Shown here: positions 1 to 7,968 of the stretch, piece after piece | How positions within the stretch are numbered: the first letter of the stretch is position 1 | Layout of the letters: each line of letters begins with the position of its first letter | Assembly: GCA_937885015.1 (NCBI GenBank) | Contig: CALAAS010000053.1 | Span: forward strand, 1 to 64,000 | Reading direction: 5' to 3' | Origin: an uncultured Clostridium sp. | GTDB lineage: Bacteria > Bacillota > Clostridia > Lachnospirales > Lachnospiraceae | Length of the DNA stretch: 64,000 bases | Notes under the pieces: generated by a model | The model's input: the letters and a program-made list of their open reading frames with translations, nothing else | Databases searched by the model: none | What the model was told of the DNA's origin: nothing | Made by a program: the position numbers and the translations under genes

Positions 1-196
1 CGATTACCTGACGAAATTCTTCTTCAATCTCCTTCCGGATTACGAAGACAACTTTGTTGAATCCTGCGGATATGGCATCATAAATGGAATAATCCATAAT
101 GATTTCCCCTGTATCCGACATTTTCTCCAGCTGTTTGATCCCTTTTCCGAAACGGGATCCGATACCGGCAGCCATGATGATAAGTGTTGCGTTCAT
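1..196 (-). CDS. Sugar nucleotidyltransferase, N-terminal part only
   Basis: The first 65 codons of a gene that leaves the window at position 1. The start MNATLIIMAAGIGSRFG carries the glycine-rich pyrophosphorylase signature of NTP_transferase enzymes, followed by a lysine and a DYSIYDAI segment as in LicC/UTP-glucose-1-phosphate uridylyltransferase relatives. Such enzymes make an NDP-activated sugar or choline from NTP and a phosphorylated substrate in the cytoplasm. It is the last visible gene of the polysaccharide operon, 24 bases after glf. With a LicD domain encoded upstream in the operon, a LicC-like activator of the phospho-substituent is possible, but a hexose-1-phosphate enzyme is equally compatible. 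The substrate cannot be read from this fragment. Confidence 0.8.
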   Translation of the reverse strand, partial: MNATLIIMAAGIGSRFGKGIKQLEKMSDTGEIIMDYSIYDAISAGFNKVVFVIRKEIEEEFRQVI

Positions 197-220
197 ACCC
201 TATTTACTCTCCCCGAATCA

Positions 221-1336
221 CTATAATTCTTTTCTGGTCATTTCCAGTGCAGCGTTAATAACAGCGTCCATATCATAATACTTATATTCACCCAGACGTC
301 CGCCGAATATAATTTTATCTTCTTTTGCTGCAAGAGCCTTATATTTCTGATAAAGAGCACTGTTTTTTTCATCATTTACCGGATAATATGGTTCATCTCC
401 TACGTTCCATTCAGAACTGTATTCTCTGGAAATTACTGTCTTGGGAATATCATTTCCATTTTCATCTTTTCCGAATTCAAACCATTTATGTTCGATAATA
501 CGTGTCCATGGAGTCTCACGATCCGTATAATTTACTGCTGCATTTCCCTGAAAATTGGGCATGTCCAAAACTTCTGTTTCAAATCGCACAGAGCGATACT
601 CTAAAACTCCCAGAGAATAGTTAAAATATGCATCTATCGGCCCTGTATAAACCACTTTCTCAGCCATGGAATCAAAGCGAGCTTTCTCTTTCAGATAATC
701 GACTTCCAAACGTACTTCAATTCCATCTAGCATATTTTCAACCATTTTCGTATATCCGCCAATCGGAATCCCCTGGTAGAGAGCATTAAAATAATTATTA
801 TCAAAAGTCAGGCGAACCGGAAGCCGTTTGATAATAAATGCAGGAAGTTCTGTACAGGGACGTCCCCACTGCTTTTCCGTATAACCTTTAACCAGTTTCT
901 CATAAATATCGGTTCCTACCAAGCTAATTGCCTGTTCTTCCAGATTGTTCGGCTCTGTAATATCCGCCTCTTTTTTCTGTTCCTGAATCCTGGCTTCTGC
1001 CTCTTGTGGAGTTACTACTCCCCACATTTTATTAAACGTATACATATTGAATGGAAGAGAATATAACTCTCCCTTATAGTTTGCTACTGGTGAATTCGTA
1101 AATCGATTGAACTCTGCAAACTGATTCACATATTCCCATACTCTTTTATTATTGGTATGAAAAATATGTGCACCATATTTATGAACTTGTATCCCTTCCA
1201 TTTTTTCCGTATACACGTTTCCGGCAATTGTAGAACGGCGATCAATTACTAATACTTTTTTCCCTGCTTTTTTCGCTTCACGAGCAAACACTGCTCCATA
1301 TAAACCGGCGCCAACGATTAAATAATCGTACCTCAT
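221..1336 (-). CDS. glf: UDP-galactopyranose mutase
   Basis: A 371-residue flavoenzyme that converts UDP-galactopyranose to UDP-galactofuranose in the cytoplasm. The N-terminus has the FAD-binding fold with VGAGLYGAVFAREA at residues 8-21. The central region contains the family segments KYGAHIFHTNN, VKGYTEKQWG and the C-terminal FGGRLGEYKYYDMD stretch. The length is normal for bacterial Glf. It overlaps the preceding TagD-like gene by 4 bases, so it is translationally coupled in the operon. The operon also encodes a GlfT2-like galactofuranosyltransferase (10908-12734), so donor and transferase sit together and the polymer almost certainly contains galactofuranose. Assignment is firm. Confidence 0.96.
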   Translation of the reverse strand: MRYDYLIVGAGLYGAVFAREAKKAGKKVLVIDRRSTIAGNVYTEKMEGIQVHKYGAHIFHTNNKRVWEYVNQFAEFNRFTNSPVANYKGELYSLPFNMYTFNKMWGVVTPQEAEARIQEQKKEADITEPNNLEEQAISLVGTDIYEKLVKGYTEKQWGRPCTELPAFIIKRLPVRLTFDNNYFNALYQGIPIGGYTKMVENMLDGIEVRLEVDYLKEKARFDSMAEKVVYTGPIDAYFNYSLGVLEYRSVRFETEVLDMPNFQGNAAVNYTDRETPWTRIIEHKWFEFGKDENGNDIPKTVISREYSSEWNVGDEPYYPVNDEKNSALYQKYKALAAKEDKIIFGGRLGEYKYYDMDAVINAALEMTRKEL

Positions 1337-1797
1337 TCCTTTTTACCTCTTTTCTCCTCAATTTTTTTTCTTATTTCTCTGCTTGATACATTAGTTGTAT
1401 AGGGAAAATAAATGCAAGGAATACCCTTCTCTTTTAACTTGTTTTCTATATCATTATATAGTTCTGTGTTTTTCCAATCATCTCCATGAAATAGAACATC
1501 ATAATGAATTCGCTCCAATGCTACTAATTTATTCATACTTGTTTGCGGTATTGCTTTATCAACACATTTTAAAGCTTCTATTATTCTTATTCTATCTTCA
1601 AAAGGAATGATTGGTAATACCCCCTTATATGATTGCACTAATTCGTCAGTACTAACTCCTACTATTAAAATATTACAATACTTTTTTGCATTTTCTAATA
1701 GATTTAGGTGGCCAACATGAAACAAATCAAAAGTGCCCGTTGTATATCCAACCTCATATTTACAAATCACATTACTTTCTTGCTTATCTTTTTCCAT
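1333..1797 (-). CDS. TagD-like cytidylyltransferase (probable glycerol-3-phosphate cytidylyltransferase)
   Basis: A 154-residue nucleotidyltransferase with the HxGH active site HVGH in TTGTFDLFHVGHLNLLE, and a second conserved block FHGDDW followed by a C-terminal SSREI, matching the RTEGIST block of TagD. TagD enzymes make CDP-glycerol from CTP and glycerol-3-phosphate. The gene overlaps the upstream GDPD-like gene by 14 bases and glf by 4 bases. With a LicD domain in the same operon that could use a CDP-activated group, it plausibly supplies CDP-glycerol or a related CDP-alditol. HldE-like adenylyl transfer to a heptose is an alternative, because the operon also has an HddA-like kinase. Family is secure, substrate is inferred. 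Confidence 0.82.
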   Translation of the reverse strand: MEKDKQESNVICKYEVGYTTGTFDLFHVGHLNLLENAKKYCNILIVGVSTDELVQSYKGVLPIIPFEDRIRIIEALKCVDKAIPQTSMNKLVALERIHYDVLFHGDDWKNTELYNDIENKLKEKGIPCIYFPYTTNVSSREIRKKIEEKRGKKE

Positions 1798-2644
1798 TTA
1801 CCATATCCTCAAAAATATCATCTGACACTATTCCGCTTGCTCCCATAGAAAGAAAATTATCAAGCTCTTCTTCATTATTAATAACTGCAACAAAAACGGA
1901 CATATTATTATCTTGATAAAACGAAAGCAAACTCTCCGTACAATATTTATAGTTTATGTTGACAATATTGACTTTTCTCTTTTTGCAAAAATCAACAATT
2001 TCTTCAGGGGATATTTCTTTGTTTTCATATTGACGAATTGCAATATTTTTAAAGGGGTAAATTTCTTTTGCAATATCAACATCTTCAAAATGATATACCG
2101 ATGGAATCATTCTATCTAGTAGTTTTGGATCATTCTTACAATCCAAGCATATTTTCTCCAATGTTTTTTTAATATCTGTTTTAATGTCGAGAAAAATATA
2201 AAAATCTGTTTTTTCTTTCATGTATCCAATTACATCAGAAAAACAAAGTGGCGTGTATTCTCCTTTTATTCTAATTTCAGAAAATTCATCCTTATCAGGA
2301 AGTAATTCATTTGGTAATTGTCCCACGTGTAAATCATCATAATAAATATCCTTTTCTTGATAAGAAAAATATCCTAGTAAAGCATTCCACTCATGGCATA
2401 AAATCAATTCATTATCTCTCGAAAAACGGATATCTGCATCAAATAGACGATTTCCATTTTCATAGGAAACTTCAAATCCTTCTTTGGTATTAGAAGAAAT
2501 CATACCATCGATTTTTCCCATCCCATGTGTAATGATTTTATATGTATACTCCTCTTTTTCCATTAATGTATTTTTAAGTAGAAAAAAACAGGCAACTAGA
2601 GAAGTAAAAACTATTAAAGTTAATAATATTTTTCTTTTTATCAT
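1784..2644 (-). CDS. Membrane-anchored glycerophosphodiester phosphodiesterase-like protein
   Basis: A 286-residue protein with an N-terminal signal anchor (residues about 5-24, hydrophobic after MIKRK), followed by a GDPD-like TIM-barrel domain. Visible family features are HGMG near residue 40, the DADIRFSRDNELILCHEW stretch that holds the acidic pair and second histidine, FLDIKT in the middle, and a C-terminal GASGIVSDD. The canonical HRG and ENT motifs are altered, so activity is uncertain. GDPD enzymes hydrolyse glycerophosphodiesters. Outside the membrane this one could trim or remodel glycerol-phosphate on the exported polymer. It overlaps the kinase gene by 4 bases and the cytidylyltransferase by 14, and its base composition is as AT-rich as its neighbours. 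Confidence 0.75.
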   Translation of the reverse strand: MIKRKILLTLIVFTSLVACFFLLKNTLMEKEEYTYKIITHGMGKIDGMISSNTKEGFEVSYENGNRLFDADIRFSRDNELILCHEWNALLGYFSYQEKDIYYDDLHVGQLPNELLPDKDEFSEIRIKGEYTPLCFSDVIGYMKEKTDFYIFLDIKTDIKKTLEKICLDCKNDPKLLDRMIPSVYHFEDVDIAKEIYPFKNIAIRQYENKEISPEEIVDFCKKRKVNIVNINYKYCTESLLSFYQDNNMSVFVAVINNEEELDNFLSMGASGIVSDDIFEDMVNGKR

Positions 2645-3648
2645 ATGTTCTTTATCGGTACATAAGACTCTGGACTGTAGTGAATGATTCTCGTTCCTCC
2701 ATTTTCAAAACGAAATGGAACATGCAATAAATCTTTCATAGCATCTTTAACTGCCTTTTGATATTCTTCAGGAACATAAAAAAGTAGAAAACCGCCACCT
2801 CCTGCGCCTAATAACTTACCTCCTAATGCCCCTGCTTCTATACCTTCGTTATATAAAACATCAATATCATCTGTAGATATTTTGGATCCTGTTTTTTTCT
2901 TTAATTGCCATGTCAAATCCAACAATTTTCCGAATTCATCTAAATCGGCATTTTTATCTACTAAAACCCTCTCAGCTTCATTTACCAGGTCATACATTTG
3001 CAGTAAATAGCTTGTCTTATCCAAAGATGAAACATGATTAATCTTTTGTATTTCAGATGAAAAACGAGTAAACCCAGTAAAAAACATCATCAAATTATTT
3101 TCAAGTTTACTTTTCCTTTCTGGAGAAATAACAATTGGAAAAACTTCGTAATTTTTTCCACTAAAATTAATCCTGTTTAATCCCCCAAACGATGCAGCGA
3201 TCTGATCCTGCCATCCTCCTGTTTCCTTGCATAACTCTCTTTCTAAAAATATAGCTTCATCTGCCAACTGCTTTTTACTAATATATTTCCCTTTCAAGGC
3301 ATAAAACGCATTTAACATACCAACTGCAAAAGAACTGCTTGTACCTAACCCTGAACGGGCTGGTAAATCTGCTTCATATGTAAGACGCAATTCATGCATA
3401 TCTAACATCTTCATGGCATTTTTAATGGCCGGATGCTGGATTTCGTCGTTATTATTCACAAATTCTACTTTAGAATATGTGAGATGGGTCGAATAATCAA
3501 AAAAGCGTGGCAAATGACGAACATTTACATAACAATATTTATCAAATGTAGTTGAAATAACTGCCCCTTCATGTTTTAAAAAGAATTCAGGAATATCAGT
3601 TCCTCCACCAAAAAAAGACATTCTAAATGGAGTTTTTGTAATTATCAT
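2641..3648 (-). CDS. GHMP-family sugar kinase (HddA-like)
   Basis: A 335-residue GHMP kinase. Motif 1 lies in the N-terminal TPFRMSFFGGGTDIPEFF, motif 2 is LPARSGLGTSSSFAVG (residues 96-110), and motif 3 is GGKLLGAGGGGF near residue 280. This architecture matches D-glycero-D-manno-heptose-7-phosphate kinase HddA and relatives such as fucokinase-type sugar kinases, which phosphorylate the anomeric position before nucleotide activation. No gmhA or gmhB homologue is seen in the window, so heptose is not established. It lies directly after the GDP-mannose-dehydratase-like gene and overlaps the GDPD gene by 4 bases. An AAAGGA ribosome site precedes the ATG. Substrate is unknown; the family call is strong. 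Confidence 0.85.
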   Translation of the reverse strand: MIITKTPFRMSFFGGGTDIPEFFLKHEGAVISTTFDKYCYVNVRHLPRFFDYSTHLTYSKVEFVNNNDEIQHPAIKNAMKMLDMHELRLTYEADLPARSGLGTSSSFAVGMLNAFYALKGKYISKKQLADEAIFLERELCKETGGWQDQIAASFGGLNRINFSGKNYEVFPIVISPERKSKLENNLMMFFTGFTRFSSEIQKINHVSSLDKTSYLLQMYDLVNEAERVLVDKNADLDEFGKLLDLTWQLKKKTGSKISTDDIDVLYNEGIEAGALGGKLLGAGGGGFLLFYVPEEYQKAVKDAMKDLLHVPFRFENGGTRIIHYSPESYVPIKNI

Positions 3649-3668
3649 TATATTTTCCTTTCCCTCAT

Positions 3669-4700
3669 TTATCTCGTCAAAAAGTTCTCTCCCCGTTCAA
3701 GGCGTTTTCTCCAATAGTTAAGGAGATCTTCCATTGTTTGATCAAAAGAAATCTGTGGTTCCCATCCTGTATGCTCTTTAAATTTACGGCAATCAGGAAC
3801 CTGTAAATCTGCGTCAATTGGTCTTAAGCGTTCTGGATCAGTTACTATTTTTATAACATCCTTTTTAGTGGACAAAGAAATCAACTTATGCAGTGTATCC
3901 CCTACTGTACATGTATAATTTCCGCCAATATTGTAATACTCTCCAGCTATCGGATCTATTGTTACAAGCATATAATAAGCCCTTACTGCGTCTCTAACAT
4001 CTGCATATGTTCTTAAAGAATCCAAATTTCCCACATGGACAACTGGATCAATTAACCCTTTTTCAATCATCGCAATTTGTTTGGCAAAAGTTGATTCATG
4101 AAAAACATCTCCCCTTCTGGGTCCAGTGTGCGTAAACATTCTTGTTGTCATTACCGTCATTCCATATGCTTCTGCATAATATCTGCCTAATAAGTCTGTT
4201 CCTACTTTTGAAATCGCATATGGAGAAGCCGGGTGGAATGGGCATTCTTCGTGAATTCCTGTCTCGGGTTTCTTTTCCATTGGAATTTTTCCAAACACTT
4301 CTGAAGATGCACAAACGTGAATAACTGGTTTATACATTCCATCTGCCTGCATACATAAGCGCACAGCCTCTAAAAGTCTACATGTGCCAAGAATATTTGT
4401 ATTCATTGTTTCAATTGGAGAATCAAAACTTGTTTTTGGATAACTCTGCGCAGCAAGATGGAATATATAATCAGGTTTAACACGATTTAACACAGTACAT
4501 AAAGAAACCTGATCATTTAAATCCGCATATTCAAAAAATACCCTATCTTTATTATTTACTCTTGTTAAAAGATGCTCAACATTATCCATTGGACTTCTCC
4601 ATCTACAAACGCCATAAATGTCCCACTCTGTTTCATTTAATAAAAAGTCCACCAGATGAGAACCTACCATTCCTGTTACTCCTGTAATTAATGCTTTCAT
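3669..4700 (-). CDS. GDP-mannose 4,6-dehydratase-like NAD-dependent sugar dehydratase
   Basis: A 343-residue extended short-chain dehydrogenase. The N-terminus MKALITGVTGMVGSHLVDFL is the Rossmann GxxGxxG motif, the active-site tyrosine-lysine pair is in SPYAISKVGTD, and HVCASSEVFG supplies the catalytic serine region. HTGPRRGD matches the GDP-mannose 4,6-dehydratase family. Such enzymes make a 4-keto-6-deoxy NDP-sugar in the cytoplasm. The next gene (4703-5566) is an RmlD-like reductase, ending 2 bases before this start. The two could act in sequence to make a 6-deoxy-sugar, possibly a 6-deoxy-heptose if the HddA-like kinase acts in the same route. The exact NDP-sugar is not determined. Confidence 0.85.
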   Translation of the reverse strand: MKALITGVTGMVGSHLVDFLLNETEWDIYGVCRWRSPMDNVEHLLTRVNNKDRVFFEYADLNDQVSLCTVLNRVKPDYIFHLAAQSYPKTSFDSPIETMNTNILGTCRLLEAVRLCMQADGMYKPVIHVCASSEVFGKIPMEKKPETGIHEECPFHPASPYAISKVGTDLLGRYYAEAYGMTVMTTRMFTHTGPRRGDVFHESTFAKQIAMIEKGLIDPVVHVGNLDSLRTYADVRDAVRAYYMLVTIDPIAGEYYNIGGNYTCTVGDTLHKLISLSTKKDVIKIVTDPERLRPIDADLQVPDCRKFKEHTGWEPQISFDQTMEDLLNYWRKRLERGENFLTR

Positions 4701-4702
4701 TT

Positions 4703-5566
4703 CTACTCCATCCTCTCTTCGGTATTGATTACTTCAGCTAATCGTTCTTCTAATGTTTTGTGATTCAAATGTAAAATATCATTTAAATATAAACTTTTCA
4801 TATTCAAAATTGCCGGCCTGTTTTTTGTAAATTCTTCAGGCATTTTTACAATTTTAATTTTTAACTTGTTGTTATAATATTTGTTCCACTCAAAAGCAAT
4901 CTGTTCTCTTGAAATTAGTTCATTTCCACATACATTTATAAATTGAGATGGCACTATATACCAATTCACTATCAGGTAATTTATAACCTCCAACAATTCT
5001 TTCATGGTAATACAGCATCTGGAAAAAGGAGAAAACACTTCCACTTCGGTATCTTCTTCATAACTGTTCTTTAAATAATTTGCGAATTTATCATTTTCTG
5101 ATATGACATATGAAAGTCTCAAAGATTTAAAATTAGGATTTCCTCTAAACCTATCTTCTATCGCTTTTTTCATACCTCCATAAACCGTATCAGAAACAGT
5201 TTTGCTATTTTCATCGACAATCGTATCAGCAAAACCAAAAACAGCATCTGACGATAAAAATATAACTCTACATTGTTTATTCAAAGAGTTTTCTATAAAA
5301 TGACCAGTTCCTGTTACATTTATCCTATATGACATATCATAATCATTTGCACATATATCAGGGCTAGAAACAGCCGCTGTAAAAATAACATAATCAACTT
5401 GATTTAATACATCATAATCAAACTCTTCTGCTTCATTTAAATCAATAACCTGATCGTTACAAATATTTTTCCCGTATGTTTTTATGTCATATTCAGGATA
5501 CGTTTTTTTTAAAAAACGTTTTAAAGCATTTCCCACATATCCAGTACCAACAATAGCAATTTTCAT
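4703..5566 (-). CDS. NAD(P)-dependent sugar reductase/epimerase (RmlD-like SDR)
   Basis: A 287-residue short-chain dehydrogenase. The Rossmann motif is VGTGYVGNAL at the N-terminus and the catalytic YxxxK is in DTVYGGMKKAIEDRF. IFLSSDAVFG corresponds to the serine-containing strand. It resembles dTDP-4-dehydrorhamnose reductase and NDP-sugar epimerases, and likely reduces or epimerises the keto-sugar made by the adjacent dehydratase. The ATG is preceded by a good GGTGGAGG ribosome site. It is AT-rich like the rest of the 1.3-10.9 kb segment. Product identity is inferred from context only. Confidence 0.78.
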   Translation of the reverse strand: MKIAIVGTGYVGNALKRFLKKTYPEYDIKTYGKNICNDQVIDLNEAEEFDYDVLNQVDYVIFTAAVSSPDICANDYDMSYRINVTGTGHFIENSLNKQCRVIFLSSDAVFGFADTIVDENSKTVSDTVYGGMKKAIEDRFRGNPNFKSLRLSYVISENDKFANYLKNSYEEDTEVEVFSPFSRCCITMKELLEVINYLIVNWYIVPSQFINVCGNELISREQIAFEWNKYYNNKLKIKIVKMPEEFTKNRPAILNMKSLYLNDILHLNHKTLEERLAEVINTEERME

Positions 5567-5586
5567 CCATACATTCCTCCACCTAA

Positions 5587-7944
5587 TTAACTCAGCATTT
5601 CGACTGTTAACTTATCTATCTGGTACTTATGACAAAATTCTTCATACTTAATTTCACTTTCTTTTCTCATTTTTTGAATCGTTTCCAATTTCTCATTCTT
5701 CGTCTTTTTAGAAAATTCTTCCAGGTATTTTCCACATTCTGCCTCAGAATTAAACATATGATATTCAGCTTCCAGATTCATCCCTGTACCAGCAACTTCT
5801 GTACAGACAATACCAACCCCATAAGAAATAGCTTCCAATGTTTTACATTTTAATCCTGAATAAAATGTATCCGGATTTACATATATATCATAAGATGAAT
5901 AAAATTCCTCTAATGAGTCCACTGTTCCTAGTATAGTCACTGAAGCGGGTATGTCGGTTGAAGAAATCATACTGCAAATACTTCCTCCTATATACAAATG
6001 GAGATTTGGAACTTTTTTTATTGATTCTATTAATTTCATGATTGAAAAATAATTCGGCGGATTTGAAGATGCAATATATCCTACTGTAATTACTTCATTT
6101 ATTTTAGTCCTATGTTCTACTGTAACTTTCTCCGGAAGAAATGGGAATGTAATAACTTTCACTCTATCATTCGTTATTCTTCTGAAATATTCAGCATCAT
6201 TTTCCTGAATTGCTAAAACTACATCAGAACGTAATAAAGCTCTAGCTTCCTCCTTTTCAGATTCTACTCCAAACCAAAAACTCCATTCAGGATATCCAGC
6301 GGCATGTAAGGATTTATTCCGATTAGCGAATTTATCATGTGTATATAATATCTTTTTTACAGAAGTAGGTAATATCTCAAATGCCTTTGTATAAAACAAA
6401 TAGTTAGCTATACAAATCGAATAATGGTAATGATCATTTAAGCGAACAATTGATTGTAAAAAATCGTCATCAATCCAATCATCAATTTTATCTCCATCCA
6501 TCCGTTCTTTCGATGAATTGGTGTGCCCAAAATAGGGGTTTTTAGAATGTTGATAAAATACTCGATCCCATACTTCCCTATTTATACCATTGGGACTATA
6601 CCATTCCCAATACAAATATAAGTGTAATTGATATCCGATTTTTTTTAATGCTCTGGCTATTCTCTCTATGTTATGTATAACTGCATTTTTTTGATACCAT
6701 GGAAGTATTACTAGAACTCGCTTATCGTCTTTTATAGTTTCTAATTCAAAAATCCCATCTGCGAAGTCAAGTGACATTAACCGATTATCTATGTTTCCAT
6801 TTTCTACATAAAATTCAGAACCTTCATGAATTTTATTCCAGATAAAAGGTCTATGAATTAATGCATTAATTTTGTTCCAACATTTATTTCCAATTTTTGT
6901 GTGATATATTTTACGTAATCCATCTTTTGTTTTGTTTCTCCAGTATTGAACTTCGTTAATTTTTAATGTATCAACTTTTTCAATTGGTTTTCCTAATTTT
7001 ATTAAAAATGGATATATCTCTCCATAATAATAATTTCTCATATCATTATTAGAAAGCCGTACATTATCAGCCCCTATTCCTACAGACATTCCTTCTTCAT
7101 AAAATAATTTAGCTTTTTTTAAAAACTTTTCTCGTCCTTCCTCATTTAATCGATTATAATGAAATAAAAAATCAAAATAAGCATGTGTATAAAAAGCATC
7201 TTTTAAAATTTCAAATTTTTGATGTTTGACTAACCATTCTTTTATAACTTCATAATTTTTAAATTGGATATCCCAATTTTTTGATGACTTGCTGGAAGAA
7301 TTTGCGGTCATCACTCGATAATTGTATACCGCTTTTTCTATACATCCAATTTTCTTTGCAGCGGCATATACCATAAATTTAAAAATCAAATCTTGATATG
7401 CTGCTCCAGAAGTTTCTAACATAGTAATTTCATTTTTTTCCAAAAAATCTTTTCTATATAAGGCAGACCAAATAGATGATTCCATCAACATAAAATCTAT
7501 CTTATAAATTGGCTCTATTACTATTTCAGGTGTGTAAAACCTGCACGGTGGCTTTACAACAAACTCATCACCATTATCATACAATTTCTTAAATCCTGCT
7601 TTAGCAACTGGAACTTCATATTTTTCTGCTACTGAATATAGCGATGAAAGCATATCTGGTTCAATATAATCATCCGTTTCTACGATTGCGATATATTTTC
7701 CATTTGCCTGTTTCATTCCTGCATTTACTGCTTTTCCATATCCTCCATTCTTTTGATGAATCGGGTGTATACGACGATCTTTTTTTGCATAATCATCAAT
7801 AATACTTCCACACCGATCTGGTGATCCATCATCAACTGGAATAATTTCTATATCTTCAAAATCTTGATTTATCACACTCTCTAAACATTGAGGCAAATAT
7901 TCCTCCACTTTATATGTGGGCATAATAACAGATATCAATGGCAT
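5587..7944 (-). CDS. Two-domain glycosyltransferase (GT2 + GT4-like)
   Basis: A 785-residue protein with two glycosyltransferase domains. Residues 1 to about 220 form a GT-A family 2 domain (VIMPTYKVEEYLPQCLESV, DDGSPD, then VETDDY as the metal-binding acidic motif). The region from about 400 to the end is a GT-B/GT4-like domain with VGYIASSNPPNYFSIMKLI, GSICSMI and a C-terminal sugar-nucleotide-binding segment containing CKTLEAISYGVGIVCTEV. The middle (220-380) is a linker that I do not recognise. It probably adds two residues of the repeat unit at the cytoplasmic membrane face. A strong GGAGG ribosome site precedes the ATG. The gene follows the ABC exporter genes and is AT-rich. Confidence 0.85.
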   Translation of the reverse strand: MPLISVIMPTYKVEEYLPQCLESVINQDFEDIEIIPVDDGSPDRCGSIIDDYAKKDRRIHPIHQKNGGYGKAVNAGMKQANGKYIAIVETDDYIEPDMLSSLYSVAEKYEVPVAKAGFKKLYDNGDEFVVKPPCRFYTPEIVIEPIYKIDFMLMESSIWSALYRKDFLEKNEITMLETSGAAYQDLIFKFMVYAAAKKIGCIEKAVYNYRVMTANSSSKSSKNWDIQFKNYEVIKEWLVKHQKFEILKDAFYTHAYFDFLFHYNRLNEEGREKFLKKAKLFYEEGMSVGIGADNVRLSNNDMRNYYYGEIYPFLIKLGKPIEKVDTLKINEVQYWRNKTKDGLRKIYHTKIGNKCWNKINALIHRPFIWNKIHEGSEFYVENGNIDNRLMSLDFADGIFELETIKDDKRVLVILPWYQKNAVIHNIERIARALKKIGYQLHLYLYWEWYSPNGINREVWDRVFYQHSKNPYFGHTNSSKERMDGDKIDDWIDDDFLQSIVRLNDHYHYSICIANYLFYTKAFEILPTSVKKILYTHDKFANRNKSLHAAGYPEWSFWFGVESEKEEARALLRSDVVLAIQENDAEYFRRITNDRVKVITFPFLPEKVTVEHRTKINEVITVGYIASSNPPNYFSIMKLIESIKKVPNLHLYIGGSICSMISSTDIPASVTILGTVDSLEEFYSSYDIYVNPDTFYSGLKCKTLEAISYGVGIVCTEVAGTGMNLEAEYHMFNSEAECGKYLEEFSKKTKNEKLETIQKMRKESEIKYEEFCHKYQIDKLTVEMLS

Positions 7945-7968
7945 ATTTCACTTCCTCCTGCTTTTATC

